From Toxorhynchites rutilus septentrionalis (lineage: Eukaryota; Arthropoda; Insecta; Diptera; Culicidae): DNA of 64,000 bases. Position 1 is the first letter of the stretch. Each line of letters begins with the position of its first letter. The stretch lies in contig NC_073744.1 in NCBI RefSeq assembly GCF_029784135.1, positions 82,439,935-82,503,934 on the forward strand, given 5' to 3'. A program made the translations under genes and the position numbers. Below, piece after piece: positions 1 to 9,990 of the stretch. The notes beneath the pieces were generated by a model. The model made no database searches. It was not told the origin of the DNA and saw only the letters and a program-made list of their open reading frames with translations.

Positions 1-1202
1 CAAATAATTGACCCTTTACAATTTCCTTTTACTAGAAATTTCTTAGTACTTCTATGAAAAACTGGTCATCGTAATATAATTTTATTTGCAGACACAATGT
101 TTCATTCAAGATTCTTTAATCACTTTTAAATGACATTTTTGTCCGTTATATGGAATACATGTTTGATACAGAAAAGTAAATTTTCAATCATAATTTTTAT
201 TTTCAATGCAGTTTATTCCAACTGAGAATTCATTGCCATTTTTAACTGATTTCATGATTCTGGATTCTATCTGAATCGTTTATTAAACCTAATCCTGCAT
301 TCTTAATCACCACGCATCAATTCTGCGAATAAATCAAGTGAACTCTCAATGTAACAACTTTTTCACACCGAATCTCTTAACAATTTCTCACAATAATCCA
401 ACGTCTCGAACAGAAAGAAAAAAACCTTAATCAACACATTATCAACGACTCACTCGAAGGCGGCTGAAGTATATGTATACCAGCATCCTGAAAATGCGAT
501 GTCATCAATTTTCCCCCGAAAATTGCTATTCTATCTTCCATGTCAGCAAAAAAAATACATAGAGCGATTTATTATCACGTAATCTATATTCGGTTTGAAC
601 AGCCGTTTCAACAATGCTCGTCAAGCAGGTAAGCAGAAACAGTTAGATCCTACTTTTTTTCTCTTTCACCTGAAATCTCACTTTTCCCGAATGCCGCTAA
701 GGCAGTACCATCTCTCAACAGAACGCAATTTTAGCTTCGCATCACAGATTGAGCTTTTGTTGTGCCTACGAAACAGAAAAAAAAGTTTTGTTTCGCTGAT
801 GGCGTCTTATATTGAGCTTGACAAAGATGATGCATGATTGAGGGAGTAACGATATATTCTCCCGCTGATTGTGGTGATAAAGAAAGGAATCTCGGTACCT
901 CCGAAACAGATTTGGTTGTATTCAAGTCTATCGAAATTTCCCAGACAAATAGAGTGTATACTCTATAAAGAGTTATTGTTTGTATTTTGAAAAAAGATTT
1001 TTTTTTCATTTTGTTCTCAGAATATAAAATGCAAAAATCACTATCGTAACAAAACGATGGTTTCGAACAAAAGCTATGGAAATAAACGGTTACGGAAATT
1101 ACGCTGAATTGGTGGTTTACTAGATATACTATTAAGAACACTTACTGGTATTTCTTTCTGTAGTGCTTTGTATATATTAACACTAAACCATCCAACAATT
1201 CA
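1..1202. other. AT-rich non-coding DNA with a decayed repeat copy
   Basis: No convincing gene. About 20-190 resembles, at moderate identity, part of the dispersed repeat at 7972-9990 (a shared stretch with a poly-T run, a GCAGACACAAT-like segment and TGGAATACATGTTTGATACA). The rest shows only short chance reading frames with no recognisable motif. Confidence 0.5.
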
Positions 1203-1494
1203 TATAAGGCACACCGGGGTAAGATGAAACACGAGGTAAGTTAAAACGGAAGCCATAGCTTTTATTAGGAATGATGGATTGATGTGATCTATTTTTTCAG
1301 TAAAAATTACCTTTGAACTCACCTTATGACAGCCATTACCAGAATATTGGAATGCCTTAACGCAATTCGCGCCTTAGTTTGCTTCTCCTCGTTCGTGAAA
1401 ACAAAACAATCATTTTTGCGGTTCGAAATACTGTTTTTTTTCAAAAATATTGCCAGAATTGCACGTCAGGTAATCAAATATGGATAATCAAGTG

Positions 1495-1600
1495 TACACC
1501 CAAAGTTAATTTTTAGCACATGTTCTGGCATCCCGATTTATTACATTAAATGAGCTGAAAGATAACATAAAATGTTCTACTCCCCAATACATGTATATCA
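1495..1600. repeat. Dispersed repeat, also at 26185-26275
   Basis: Both places share CACCCAAA, a TTTTTAGCACAT core, a CATCC segment and TTAAATGAGCT in the same order. In both places a family-B SINE follows downstream (1790 and 27150), so the two may belong to one longer composite repeat. In the second copy a Tc1-like relic intervenes. Function unknown. Confidence 0.4.
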
Positions 1601-1789
1601 TTTGTATAATATATATGCTAGACCCAATATAAGGGAGCGAAACAGGAGACACATTTAAATGAAAACATATGAAAGCTTTTCGTATAGTTCGCCAAATACA
1701 CGGCCCAGACAAAGAAAAATATATTCTCGTTCATGTTCTTCTCTATCGTCTTAGAAAACACCTTCCAACTTCATTTTACGATGAGGTGT

Positions 1790-2110
1790 AATATTATCAC
1801 ACTCCTTTGTAATAGCACTGGCAGCTATATGGATAGCCTGGTCGTGTAAAGTAACTTTGGATTCCAGCCGGCCTTGGTTCGATCCCCATTGACGTCGTAT
1901 GGACTTTCTTTTTCACAATCCCAAATGAAAAGAGAAAAGAAAACAGAAAGAGATGTCTGCTCGCATACATACAAACCATATTTAAGATTTTAAAATAGCT
2001 CATTATTTGCGCATTTGACTCATATGCACAGGAAATGGCATCTTTTCTGCCAAAGATGACATGTTTTCTGTCAACGCTAGTTTGGGTGTAGTGGTTTTGA
2101 AAACGGAAAA
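1790..2110 (+). repeat. tRNA-derived SINE, family B, copy 1
   Basis: A box-A-like stretch (GGCAGCTATATGGATAGC) is followed by a box-B-like GGTTCGATCCCC, the internal promoter layout of RNA polymerase III tRNA-derived SINEs. A second copy at 27150-27390 shares both boxes and the downstream CTGCCAAAGAT and GCTAGTTT segments. I found no clean target duplication, so the boundaries are approximate. Confidence 0.55.
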
Positions 2111-2339
2111 ATGTTGTATAGCTCTGAGCATTTCAACTCACCTCATGTATTTTTTCAACACTGGGGTAAGTTGAACTGCACTGACTATTCTTTAAACTTT
2201 GCTGCAGGTGCCCAACGTTATTTGTCGGTGATTGCGGTGAATGATGATAAATTCAAAAAATAGTAATCATTCATACTTCGTTTCTCAGTATGATCTACGT
2301 AATTTATGAAAACACAGACATGAGACAATTCAAATTTGT

Positions 2340-2490
2340 GTGGAGGCGATCTGGTGTAGTGGTAACATCCATGCCTCTCACGCTGAAGGTCACGAGTTCA
2401 ATTCTCACTCCCGACATTCTTCCAAAAATGGAAGTAAAAGTGACGAACCAGCCAAATGAGTTGAAAATCACTATAATACAGATAAAAAAA
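2340..2490 (+). repeat. tRNA-derived SINE, family A, copy 1 (complete)
   Basis: This 151-bp unit starts with GGAGGCGATCTGG, carries box A in TGGTGTAGTGGTAACATCC and box B in GAGTTCAATTCTC, and ends in an A-run. It is bounded by a perfect 13-bp target duplication, AATTCAAATTTGT, at 2327-2339 and 2491-2503. The perfect duplication suggests a fairly recent insertion by target-primed reverse transcription. Related copies: 44582-44730 (+), 31226-31377 (-) and 63520-63640 (-). Confidence 0.9.
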
Positions 2491-3143
2491 AATTCAAATT
2501 TGTTAATTTTGCAACCAGAGGTTGCTTAAATATTATGTAACGCTTTTCTTTTTACTGTTTTAAACTCCCTCTTTCCTACATAGCATGTAACAAATTGCAT
2601 AAGAATGCTTAGACTTATTTGGATTTATTTTTCAACAAATTTCAACAAGGCGTTCCCTCCTTCTTTCCAGAGTGTTTTCCGTAATATATGAATATTTGAA
2701 TGATCCTATAAACATCATTAGTGACTGTTTTGGGTAGCTCTACTCTGACATGAAGCGTCTAAAATAATATTCTTGATGTTATTGTTTTGTATTTTGTAAT
2801 TTATAGTATGCGGTGTCCATTTTGCGTGTGTCAGACCACTCCCTCACATATCACGTGTACCAGAACCCCTTTTCCTATCGTTTATACGTAATTGTTTCAA
2901 TTTAGTGTTTCGTGGTTCAATTTACTCCGTTCCCCGGGGTAACCCCGTTGAAATAATGCATATGGAAACTTGACGTTTTAAAAGCTGATACTTTTCGAAA
3001 AATGAATCTCTATGTTTTATCAAAAGTCATACGTTTTATATGTTGCAAACAGATTTCAATTTAATGATTCAGTGATTTTTTATAGATAACTTTCAAGTTG
3101 TACTTCGAAAAAACCGTTTCAACTTGCCGCGGTGTACCTTATA

Positions 3144-3781
3144 CGTATTTTTATCGGAGGCGATCATTATAGTCATCATTAGGTAATAAGAAGAGAATAT
3201 TCATTCTTTCGGGCTTTAGAAAATTTATTTATTGTCATGCTTTTTACAGATGAAAGGCCTTTACCGTAAACAAAAATATTTTTCACGTTAAGAAAAAATG
3301 TTCATTGTTTCACAATTTTTTTGCAATATTTTTTTAGTCTTTCAAAAATTGCAATTGAATCTGCTGAATCTGCTATCTTCACTCTTCATTTCTTGCTCCT
3401 GTAAACTTCGGTATTCAGTGAAAAGTTCATCTGCCAACTTTGTAGAAAATTCTTGTTGTGGTATTATTTCTCCAATTGTTTGATCATATGAACCCAAGGA
3501 TTTATAGTATTTAAATTCAAAATGTTAGAAGGCCCGTCTATCAGATTTTGTTTTTGTATTATACTTTCTAGCCATCTGATCCTTTCTACTCGTCCGACCG
3601 TCGAGTACATTTACCTGTTTTTTTTCTGTTTTTACAAACTTATGTTTCCAACTTATTAAGAGAACTTTTTTGTTCGGTTTGCTTTTGGTAATTGAAAAAC
3701 TACAATTATTTGGTTTGTAAAACCGCATTGAAATCGTGCCATTTTGTCTTTTTTCTGTTATGCATGATTGAGAAATTTCAT
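3144..3781. other. Non-coding AT-rich stretch
   Basis: I see no supported gene, terminal repeat or RNA. Short open frames on both strands are rich in Phe, Lys, Ile and Asn, as expected by chance in AT-rich DNA. Confidence 0.5.
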
Positions 3782-3785
3782 TTAA

Positions 3786-4284
3786 CCCTTTCGCTACGAG
3801 CGTCGTCTTTAGACGACATGAGAGTGATACTGCAAATCGATTACACCAGCGCGATGTGCATACTTTTCCGCGCAGTGCTCCGTAAATAAAATCTGTGTTT
3901 TTGGTCTCAAAAAATATTTTTACCTGTGTTTTTTTCTCAGAAAATCACACACATGGGGCACATTCGGACGAAAAGACAATTTTCAAAAACTCGAATAAAC
4001 CATTCCTAATCGTATCAACACACACCTCTAACATGTTCATATGATACATTGATGTCCAAATGACAACCAGCATGAATTCAGTTTTTTTTAAGTTTACAAA
4101 AAATATTGAAAATCAAGGAAAGAATGTCCGAATGTGCCCCCTCTCACCTACTTATCAGAAGTTTACAAAAAATAAAGGAACCTTGTTCATCTTTCATAAT
4201 CTCACATAGTTAAACATCATTGCTTCATCATGTAAAAAATTGCGACCAGTACACATGTCGAATTCTAATCCGACCCCAAAGGGA
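3786..4284. mobile_element. TTAA-flanked MITE-like element
   Basis: The left end reads CCCTTTCGCTACG and the reverse complement of the right end reads TCCCTTTGGGGTCGG, each next to TTAA (3782-3785 and 4285-4288). TTAA targets and ends starting CCC are typical of piggyBac-type elements. There is no transposase. Only the outermost bases match, so this could be coincidence. A smaller MITE is nested at 3955-4140. Confidence 0.35.
3955..4140. mobile_element. Short MITE with exact 15-bp terminal inverted repeats
   Basis: The left end GGGGCACATTCGGAC (3955-3969) is the exact reverse complement of the right end GTCCGAATGTGCCCC (4126-4140). The 186-bp interior is AT-rich and non-coding. The same terminal sequence recurs at 33494-33508, and a variant (GGGGCAGTTTCGGACA) borders the element at 32733-33486, so this is a small family in the window. 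Confidence 0.6.
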
Positions 4285-4288
4285 TTAA

Positions 4289-4787
4289 TAAGTTCAATCT
4301 TGGAAAATAATCTTAGGTTAAGTATCATTCATTGGCATTGTTATGATAAATTTGACGATGTTTATGGTACCCCCCTAAACATTTGTATTCACTGTGCTTT
4401 ATTAGGAAAAAGATAAACAGTGTTATTTATTTATTGAAAGCCTTAGATTGAACATGAGAAAACAGTACTACATGCTACATGCTACATGAATGCCAAAATG
4501 AGTCTTATTCAGGCTGATTCGAATGCTATATGAATTAAATTGGTAAGTTGTAAAAAAATATTATTGAGATCAATCCTTTTGAAATTTTTTTTGATTCTTT
4601 TGAAAAACCTGTAAATCTGTATGAAAACCAAAAAATCTGTAATCTGTATCTACAGATTCTTGGTTTCTGAAAGTCCGAAAAATTTGTATAAATACAGATT
4701 ATTATGTAGATATGGTAACCCTGCTCCGTACAGCGGTAGCACTCCGGCGGAGCACACTATTGAAAGGGGTGATCAAATAATTCCTAC
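4289..4787. other. Non-coding stretch
   Basis: AT-rich with no supported gene. A 96-codon frame beginning at 4621 runs through low-complexity sequence and into the neighbouring MITE end, so it is not a credible gene. Confidence 0.5.
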
Positions 4788-4790
4788 TAA

Positions 4791-5440
4791 AGGTAGGTTT
4801 AGAGTTCCCGTGAACGTGAACGCGGACAAACACTTTTTATTAATAATTCATCAGTCCATATATAAAACGCGAGGAAAACATCTTGAAACGATAGGAATAA
4901 ACATTTTCTAGTTGAATAACATGTTTAAACACAATTTATATTGATAAAAGTGGGTTAATTCAATATTTCACAACGATTCTGAATTTCGACCGTGGAATCG
5001 AGATGTTGGTGAACTCACCATAGTTCACCGACTTCGGTGAACGTGAACGTGAAAACAGTGGTGAATATAGACGTCAAAATATTTCCCCGTTCATGTTCAC
5101 GTTCGAATGTCCCAAGGCATTCTGAAAATTATTTCACCGTGAACTGTAAAAGGATATGTTTAGCAATTCTCAAGTTTTCAATGACAATTTTGAAAAACTT
5201 CGTTGCTTCGGGTTGATTCGTGAACAACTGTATATTTTATCCGAATCACTTTATTGAAGATCGATGTTTATTTACTTCACGTTTACTGCCGAACTTTTAA
5301 TATGAACGTGAACGTGAACAACATCATTCTATTCACCACGATTTGTTGAGTTGTTTGTTCGCAATGTAGTTCACCGTGAAATGGTCGTACTATTCCAGCA
5401 CCTGTTCAAGTTCACGTTCACGGGAACTCTAAACCAGGCT
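4791..5440. mobile_element. MITE flanked by TAA with many GTTCACG-type motifs
   Basis: The left end runs GGTTTAGAGTTCCCGTGAAC (from 4796) and the right end is its inverted copy, ending near 5435. Both sides carry TAA (4788-4790 and 5441-5443), the target type of PIF/Harbinger elements. The 650-bp interior is unusual: the hexamer-like motif GAACGTGAACGTGAAC and its complement recur at several places on both strands (about 5035, 5090, 5300 and 5410). No open frame of interest. Class assignment is inference from the 3-bp target. Confidence 0.6.
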
Positions 5441-5443
5441 TAA

Positions 5444-7971
5444 GGTAGTTATGTTTGAAACAAATCCAATTCTATTGCTTATATTAAGTAGATCTTACTC
5501 TTGCTTTTTACGAAACTCACCCAATAACATTTTCAACTATTTTGTAGCAGCTTTGTTTATTTTGTACGCCACACTTTCGATGTGGAAACAAATTTGTCAG
5601 TCTGCAAATGCTGGGTTTACTCGTCTCTTCCATCAAAACATCGCATAACTTCCGAGAAACGGTTTGTGTTTGTTGTTCGTCAGAAAAAATCTTATTCCAT
5701 AGATATGAACGGTTGAATTTCTTGTTCGATATGAGAACTCAGAAGCATCTAAGTATCTGAATCCGTAGAATACTTCTGATTCTATGCACATTATCGTTTG
5801 ATTCGAAATGCGTTAGTCAAATTTGTACGAAAATGCACTTTCAACTTTCATAATATTGGGGTTTTCAAATTTCGTTCTACGTTTCTCTGAAAATAGTATG
5901 AAGCAGAAATATCTTAGGTCAAACATCTTGTTGAATATTTTGACAAGGATCGGTTTGAGTATCTCGACTATTTTCTCAGCTGAAGTTTGTTCTCTTTACA
6001 TTCGTCTCCAGAACTAGAAAAAAACTATTCTCTACGTGTGCTCTCAATGTTCTGTTCCCCGTTACCTATATCAAATATATTATATACTATCCTCACCCCC
6101 AGAATTTTCCTCTTCATCTATTTCAAAATCATGATGTCATTTATTTCTTCCAACTACTTCCTTTAAATTGACATCGTATGACTAAATTTTAGAGTTTGTA
6201 TTTAGATAATCCACCAATAATAAAATCGACAAAAAATTAGAGAATGCGAAGTCGGAAAGTTTAATTGTTGTTTGACATGCTGTGACTTCGTGAAAAATTA
6301 ACGTTTGTAGGTACGAGGATTGCAAGAAGTGATGATACTCACACGTATACATTTCCACACATACACGCATTCTTCGCCCACAAACTCATAAAGACGAAAG
6401 TTACGAATCGTTCATTCAAAACTGCTATTCGTTTTGCGGTGCAATGATTATTTATTGAATTCTCCATCATCAAAAACGAAGGCGTAATTTTTCATTCAAA
6501 CTGAAATATCCTTGTATGGAAAGGTTCTACAGGAAAGTTCTAGGAACCAAATAAGAGCTGGTTGTTGAGGTTATTAGGATTTGCTGTTGAGTTGGTTAGC
6601 AAAAAAATGTGATAGTCCACAAAATTATCAAAAAAAAAAAGATTTTTTATTTCTTCCCTGCTATGTTATTCACTACACCTACACGCACCAAGATAAAATT
6701 ATATACATATTTTTTAATATTTGAAAGTTGTAGCTTTAAAATTATTTATATTCTATCGATATGCATTAATTTTTCACGAAGTTACAACATATCAAAAATC
6801 GCTTCAAAATTTTCGACTTCGCACTCTGTTCCACTAATTCTTAGTCGAGCGTAGAATACAAAAATTATTACTTACTATTTTATTTTTTTATTACCAAAGT
6901 ATGAACCAAAAATTTCAATTACAATTGGCACAAATATTTGCACAACGACAGTACTCGAATATGAATGACCGTTATTTGACCTCATGGTTTACCAGCGGTC
7001 GACGCTCTATATCCTGTATAAAACAAACTGAACATAACTTGACGCAGGACTTCGAGGACAATTGCTTCAGAATTTAGTTTTTGTAATTGTTCAGAAATCC
7101 GTAAATATAATTGAATGCTTCAAATGGTGGCTATAGAAAAATCATTTGTTATATGAACTGAAAGGATCTTCAAACCGGTTGTAACCATTAATTATTAATA
7201 ATTTCTTTTTTCAATAGTAACAAATCAGATAAATATTCTCAAATTTCAACGAAAAACTTGACATTCTCTGGTTCTCTTGTATCGATGTTCATAAAATCAT
7301 AAAAATCCGTATTGATAAAACCATAAATCATAGAAATCCGTATTGATAAAATCACCCCTACAGAAATATTAATCGATCAGTAGATGTTTTCTTTAGTTTA
7401 TTCAATACGTTGGGCCCCACGTCAGTCCATAAGGGCCGACGTTGAGATTTGTGGTAAAAAACGCTGATTGACAGTTACAGAATAAGAAAATAAAAATAGA
7501 AACAGTTTTGTTTTCGGATGTTGTACAAAACGTGACTGCATTCCTACTATTTTCTATTTATACAATAAGTATCTTTTGGAGCTGGAACACACTGATATTC
7601 CCCCTTGTTCTACGCGGCGAATGACGTGAGATGGCCCAAGTGACTGCATTCCCGTAGGCGAATGGCGTGACTATAGTTCGTCACTAGGTGAGATTTAAAA
7701 TCGTGTCCTCATTTGTTATCGACTCGAGCGTCAAAAAGGAGCTAAAAAGTAAAGTGGCCTCCAGAATAAAGTAGTAAACTTTGCAATCTAACATCACTTG
7801 CCGCGCGGAATAAAGGGGATTGTTTACACTGATATTGTGCAAACGCTCTTGATGCGGACTGCATGGCAAGCCCAGCAAAAAAAATCGGTGCTCAACACTT
7901 TTTAATTAACACTCAACTGAATGCGATATGAGGACATCATCTCACTGTGAATTCTTCAATTTATGTTTAAA
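5444..7971. other. 2.5 kb of AT-rich non-coding DNA
   Basis: No supported gene, terminal repeat pair or RNA found. Frames of 60-80 codons (for example near 5451, 5823 and 6609) are rich in Ile, Phe, Ser and Asn, lack family motifs and start at non-ATG codons or in low-complexity sequence. A short imperfect duplication of a GGCGAATGRCGTGA-like motif occurs at about 7615-7675. Confidence 0.45.
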
Positions 7972-9990
7972 CTAGCTGACCCGGCAATCTTCGTCCCGCT
8001 CAAAATTAATTTTTCGTTATCACATCCACGTTTTCTCTCTAAGCGCACGTTCATGGGTCCAATCGCAGAACTGTTCATTAATTGATCTTCTAATCCACCC
8101 TTTAAAATTATTTTTTACTATAAAATTCCAGTACTTCTACCAAAACTCGACATTATAATATCAGATTATTTTCAGACACAATTCTCGTGCTAAATTTTTC
8201 ATCCACTTGCAAAAAACATGTTTCTTAGCTACATGGAATACATGTTTGATACAGAAAGTATAATAGAATGAAGACAGCCCGAAATTGAACAATCCCTTTC
8301 TCGAGTTTTGCTCTTATCAACACATTCGGCGATCAATTTTTATTTATATAGATAGAAGACGATAAAGGAGTGCGTTATATCACTTTAAAATTCATTCCCA
8401 CTTTCGAATGGAGATTAATTCCGTCACCGCGAACATCAAATGGATAACGCTTGTCGATATGTCGATTTGTAGAACACATGTGAATTGAATTTTTCGAATT
8501 TTCCTATTTTTCCTTCAGAGTTTTCCGAAAGTTTTTAATTGTCTTGTTTGGTTGAAATATGTGCATTATTTTTATGGCCCCACCTCTCCTTTCCAGAGGA
8601 GGAAGGGGAGTCATACCATCATAGAAAAATTTCTCGTACCCACATCCCAAATTTGGCTCCATTTGTTTGAATAGTTCTCAAGTTGTTCAGCTACCTCCCC
8701 CCCTCCCTTTTTAGTGAGGGAAAAGGAGTGTCAAACCACCTGTCTCCGCCCAGATAGTTTCTGAGCAGAGTTCCGTAGTGATGAAGAGTAGAGATCCTGT
8801 CTACAGCGCCAAAAAATGTCTCCGCCCCGAGAGGTATCTGAGCTGAGTTCCAGTATGATGAGTAGAGTAGAGATGAGAGTAGACTGGCTACCCGATAATG
8901 AAATGAAATGATGAGATCGAATATAGTCAAAAGCTTGACCTATACTGATCGGAGAGTTTATTGCAACTGAACTCTGTTCTTAACATTTCATGCCCTATTT
9001 ATATCATTGTTCCCATAGTTCTCTGAATGGCGTATTTGTTGTTTGGGTTGCGTTTGGAATATTCGCTATAAACCATAAACCATAAACGGGTCCGTTTCCA
9101 TGCGTTCCTGTCTTTTGACAATTCGCTGGTTATTGTTTATGATTGTTTATACGTTGTTTTTTCATGTTGTTGGTTTGTGTATTATGTGTGGTGAAACAAA
9201 TAATGTTGTAACAGGTTTTGTGTCTGGTGAAAAAGGTAAGCCGCGTAAAGTATTATTTTGTATACAATGCACTTTATGATTCCTTTTTCAGGTGTAGACC
9301 CAGGATATGCGTTGCTGCTGCGGTTGCTGTTGATTATGTGTAGTGTTTTGAGTGCTTTAATTTTTTTGTAATAATATTTTGTTTTGTGAATAAAGTGCTT
9401 TGTATGAATGGATTTTGTGTTTCTTTTGTGTATTCTCCGCCTGGGCCGCAACACCACCATAAAACCATTTATTGCTCCCTAAATTCTCCATATGCCAAAT
9501 TTGGTTGCATTTTCTTGATAAGTTCTCGAGTTATGCAGAAATTTGTGTTTCATTTCTATGGCGATTCCCATTTGGATAGGTGAGAGGAGTATTAAATCAC
9601 TTTAGAAATGTTTTCGCTCCATAAAACTTCCACATGCCAAATTTGGTTCCGTATGCTTCATTTGTATTGCAGTCCCCCTCTCCCTCAGCCAGAGGGGAGG
9701 TGTGTATATTTACCATAGAAACGTTTCGTGTCCCCGAAAACCTTCGCAAACCAAATTCGGCTCTATTTGCTTGATTAGGTTTAGAGTTATGCAGAAATTT
9801 GTCTTTCATTTGCATGACACCTCCCCCTTAGAGATGTGGGTGAAGTGTCTAACTACCGTAAAGACATTTATTGCACCCTAAAACCTCCTCATGCCAAATT
9901 TGGATTCATTTGCTAGATTAATTCTCGAGTTATGCAGAAATTTGTGTTTCAAGAACGACCTTTCGTTCACTTTTTTGGCCAACTAGTTAT
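7972..9990 (-). mobile_element. Long dispersed non-autonomous repeat, copy A
   Basis: The left edge ACTAGCTGACCCGGCAA is the inverted copy of the right edge of the element at 57845-58535, and homology continues for more than 500 bp between the two. The part beyond about 8570 holds diverged subrepeats of roughly 120 bp, each with a core such as TGCCAAATTTGGTT and GAGTTATGCAGAAATTTG (at about 9495, 9640, 9745 and 9895). A solo LTR (8741-9453) interrupts the array. The CTAG terminus and lack of TIRs would fit a non-autonomous Helitron, but that is a guess. Confidence 0.55.
8741..9453 (+). mobile_element. Solo LTR of an LTR retrotransposon
   Basis: This 713-bp unit begins TGTCTCCGCC and ends GGCCGCAACA, the usual TG...CA layout, and is flanked by a perfect 5-bp duplication CCACC (8736-8740 and 9454-9458). 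Inside are a TATA-like CTATTTATATCA near 8993 and a polyadenylation-like AATAAAG near 9389. No gag or pol is attached, so it is the product of LTR-LTR recombination. It also contains a GTAAG and a pyrimidine-rich TTTTTCAG (about 9236 to 9290) that could act as splice sites. Its first 80 bp resemble the next 80 bp (TGTCTCCGCCC repeated near 8819). Confidence 0.85.

Larger units (their letters stand above)
1207..3139. mobile_element. Degenerate inverted-repeat DNA element flanked by TATA
   Basis: The left end reads AGGCACACCGGGGTAAG and the reverse complement of the right end reads AGGTACACCGCGGCAAG. Both are bordered by TATA (1203-1206 and 3140-3143), a plausible target duplication. Other near-copies of the terminal GGGGTAAGTTGAA motif occur inside (about 1235 and 2165), so this may be a fused or foldback structure. 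No transposase remains. Two SINEs (1790-2110 and 2340-2490) lie inside it. The TIRs are imperfect, so the element is old; superfamily not assigned. Confidence 0.45.
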
